From positions 1-7,626 of the forward strand of contig CAKZSF010000063.1 in the NCBI GenBank assembly GCA_937920575.1: a stretch of 7,626 nt of DNA, given 5' to 3'. The DNA is from an uncultured Sphingomonadaceae bacterium. GTDB lineage: Bacteria > Pseudomonadota > Alphaproteobacteria > Sphingomonadales > Sphingomonadaceae. Positions 6,831 to 7,626 of this stretch are shown here, one piece after another; positions within the stretch are counted from its first letter, which is position 1; each line of letters starts with the position of its first letter. Both the position numbers and the translations under genes were made by a program. The notes under the pieces were generated by a model. It saw only the letters and a program-made list of their open reading frames with translations. It was not told where the DNA came from and did not search any database.

Positions 6831-7626
6831 CCGACACGAAACATCCCGTCGCCGTTATCGGCGCAGGCGCGTGGGGCACTGCGCTCGCACAAATGGCGGC
6901 CAGCGATGGCCGCGAAGTGTTGATCTGGGCACGCGAACCCGACGTTGTCGAGGCGATCAACACCCAGCATTGCAACACATCGTTTCTGCCATCGGCTGAA
7001 CTTGCGCCGACGATTCGAGCAACCGGCGACCTCGGCGAATTGGCGGGCATCGACACCGTACTGGTCGTCACCCCGGCGCAGCATTTGGGCACAACCTTGC
7101 AACAGTTGGCCACAGCGCCTCAGGATCTGATCCTGTGCAGCAAGGGTATCGAGGCCAACACCGGCCGCCTGATGAACGATGTCGCGAAAGATGCCGCACC
7201 CACATCAGAAATCGCCGTTCTGGCCGGGCCAACCTTCGCCCATGAAGTGGCCGCCGGCCTGCCCAGTGCAGTGACGCTCGCTTGCGGTGGAGGTGAAGCG
7301 CAATGGGAACGGATATCGCCTTCTCTCGCACGACCTTCCTTCCGCCCCTACTCCTCCGACGATTTGACCGGTGCGGAGATCGGTGGTTCGGTGAAAAACG
7401 TCCTCGCTATCGCATCCGGCGTGGTCGATGGGCTGCAGCTGGGTCAAAACGCCCGCGCCGCCTTGATCGCCCGCGGTTATGCAGAAATGCAGCGCTTCGG
7501 CGAAGCTTTGGGCGCCCAGCGTGATACGTTGAACGGATTGTGCGGGCTAGGCGATCTCGTCCTCACTTGCTCGTCAGAATCGAGCCGCAATTTCTCCCTC
7601 GGCAAGGCGCTTGGCCAGGGGCAATC
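6827..7626 (+). CDS. gpsA: NAD(P)H-dependent glycerol-3-phosphate dehydrogenase, truncated by the right window edge
   Basis: Reduces dihydroxyacetone phosphate to sn-glycerol 3-phosphate, the backbone precursor of phospholipids; a cytoplasmic enzyme. The window contains 266 codons, open to its end, of a protein that usually has about 330 residues. Visible motifs: the Rossmann GAGAWG (12-17) after a short N-terminus, VVTPAQ (about 84-89), the CSKGIE loop with K106, [12 protein letters not shown] (the family's GPSFA motif with T for S), [15 protein letters not shown] with the catalytic lysine K190, and [18 protein letters not shown] near the cut, which contributes substrate-binding residues. 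The start overlaps the tsaD stop (ATGA), with AGGGG (6815-6819) seven bases upstream as its own ribosome binding site. I read the frame through without interruption. About 60-70 C-terminal residues are missing. Confidence 0.96.
   Translation, partial: MTDTKHPVAVIGAGAWGTALAQMAASDGREVLIWAREPDVVEAINTQHCNTSFLPSAELAPTIRATGDLGELAGIDTVLVVTPAQHLGTTLQQLATAPQDLILCSKGIEANTGRLMNDVAKDAAPTSEIAVLAGPTFAHEVAAGLPSAVTLACGGGEAQWERISPSLARPSFRPYSSDDLTGAEIGGSVKNVLAIASGVVDGLQLGQNARAALIARGYAEMQRFGEALGAQRDTLNGLCGLGDLVLTCSSESSRNFSLGKALGQGQ

Noticed and set aside
6503..7102. A 199-codon minus-strand open frame across the tsaD-gpsA junction.
   Set aside because: It is antisense to conserved TsaD and GpsA motifs and its product resembles no family I know.
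7303..7524. A possible frameshift in gpsA, suggested by a plus-strand frame starting mid-gene.
   Set aside because: Translating from 6827 gives an uninterrupted GpsA protein with K106 and K190 in place, so the other frame is a shadow.
1..7626. Mobile elements, CRISPR arrays, tRNA or rRNA genes and toxin-antitoxin pairs.
   Set aside because: I saw no transposase motif, regular direct repeats, cloverleaf-like segment or small gene pair. Nearly all of the window is accounted for by seven housekeeping genes.

Overview
The window holds seven protein-coding genes packed almost end to end, with very short gaps. All are ordinary chromosomal housekeeping genes. GC-rich coding sequence, the gene order (Mic60-like gene, hemD and hemC facing away from tsaD-gpsA) and the protein variants (HemC with GGNCHSS around the cofactor cysteine, a UbiH/COQ6-type hydroxylase) point to an alphaproteobacterium. 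Sphingomonadales, perhaps an Erythrobacter-like genus, is the best guess. That placement is inferred from remembered family patterns, not from a search. I see no mobile element, phage gene, CRISPR array, tRNA or rRNA.

Layout. Positions 1-1838 (minus strand) carry most of a DsbD/ScsB-type transmembrane thiol-disulfide reductase. It runs off the left edge just inside its C-terminal thioredoxin active site. A 50-base divergent gap follows, then a plus-strand FAD-dependent ubiquinone-biosynthesis hydroxylase (1889-3103). It converges on a minus-strand block across a 30-base gap that holds a terminator-like hairpin. Read in its own direction, the minus-strand block is hemC (5748-4819), hemD (4822-4127) and a membrane-anchored coiled-coil protein with a mitofilin (Mic60) C-terminus (4072-3134). 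A 44-base divergent gap separates hemC from tsaD (5793-6830), which overlaps gpsA (6827 to the right edge).

How the genes work together. HemC and HemD carry out consecutive steps of tetrapyrrole synthesis, from porphobilinogen to hydroxymethylbilane to uroporphyrinogen III. Their ATGA overlap suggests translational coupling. The Mic60-like protein lies downstream in the same orientation and is probably co-transcribed. In eukaryotes Mic60 shapes mitochondrial cristae, and alphaproteobacterial homologues are known beside heme genes. TsaD makes the t6A modification of tRNA, and GpsA makes sn-glycerol 3-phosphate for phospholipids; they share a transcript but no obvious pathway. The ubiquinone hydroxylase and the DsbD-like reductase both serve envelope and respiratory redox chemistry but are transcribed apart.

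The window does not look like a novel system. The most interesting item is the compact Mic60 homologue in the heme operon. Smaller ones are a possible hairpin over the dsbD ribosome binding site, a tiny ORF whose stop overlaps the Mic60 start, and a shifted cofactor-cysteine motif in HemC.
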